A stretch of DNA of 64,000 bases. Origin: Prionace glauca (lineage: Eukaryota; Chordata; Chondrichthyes; Carcharhiniformes; Carcharhinidae). The stretch lies in the NCBI GenBank assembly GCA_037974335.1, contig CM075760.1, positions 27,565,902 through 27,629,901 of the forward strand, read 5' to 3'. The notes under the pieces are model-generated. The model was not told the DNA's origin. It worked only from the letters and a program-made list of their open reading frames with translations, and ran no database searches. The position numbers and the translations under genes are program-made. Below are positions 63,923-64,000 of the stretch, one piece after another (position 1 is the first letter of the stretch; the number at the start of each line of letters is the position of its first letter).

Positions 63923-64000
63923 GTCTATTTTTATTCTCTCACAGGATGTGGGTGTTGCCGGCTTGAACAGCGTTTTCTGTCCATCCCTAGTTGTTTTTCA
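63923..64000 (-). mobile_element. Repeat end, inverted partner of 63270-63352 (runs off the window)
   Basis: Complement of the element above, about 90 percent alike by eye. It starts 45 bp before the Ig exon acceptor, and the upstream exons must lie beyond it. Confidence 0.85.

Overview
This window is nuclear DNA of a cartilaginous fish, most likely a shark. The main evidence is a compact germline IgM heavy-chain cluster in the elasmobranch layout: one VH, two D segments, one JH and one set of Cmu exons, all unrearranged. The abundant CR1-type LINE fragments and tRNA-derived SINEs fit the same origin. I cannot name the species.

Layout. 1-13 kb holds no host gene that I recognise: a field of diverged repeat units, several LINE copies (the best is the reverse transcriptase ORF at 7904-9547) and SINEs. 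13.1-16.5 kb is a decayed copy of an IgM 5' flank ending in a VH pseudogene. 17-22.5 kb is repeats, including a 182-bp inverted duplicate of the live V upstream region. 22.7-25.4 kb is the second, intact copy of that flank, leading into the leader exon, VH, D1, D2 and JH (24873-26612). The RSS spacers are 23 / 12-22 / 12-12 / 23 bp. A long J-C1 intron follows (26613-36401). It ends with a 1.7-kb TCAC-type array and then a G-rich, AGCT-bearing array just before C1. The exons C1, C2, C3, C4 with a secretory tail, TM1 and TM2 run from 36402 to 43953, all phase-compatible and open, with separate poly(A) signals for the secreted and membrane forms.

Downstream lies an intact two-exon GPR139-like G protein-coupled receptor (47262-51475, + strand). 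After a repeat-filled interval comes a 33-bp tandem array carrying about a dozen YY1-type motifs (55811-56192), a CpG-rich block and a strong CTCF-like motif. On the minus strand, 63878 down to 58762, four exons with matching phases encode the end of an Ig-superfamily receptor. It has an Ig-like domain, one transmembrane helix, a 33-nt exon and a long tail with an ITAM, an extra YxxL, a VTYSAE tyrosine site and a 25-residue repeat. Its leader lies beyond the window end. I know of no named orthologue.

How the parts relate. The IgM exons form one working transcription unit after V-D-D-J joining, with C4 splicing choosing secreted or membrane IgM. A second likely immune-signalling gene sits about 15 kb away in the opposite orientation, separated by the GPCR and a YY1/CTCF-like block that could act as a boundary. 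Two SINE groups are mentioned below. Family 1 has the 'gtctgtgtggagtctgca' type body. Family 2 has the 'gattcgaacccaggt/aattcaaattccacc' type body. Family assignments and divergence estimates were made by eye.
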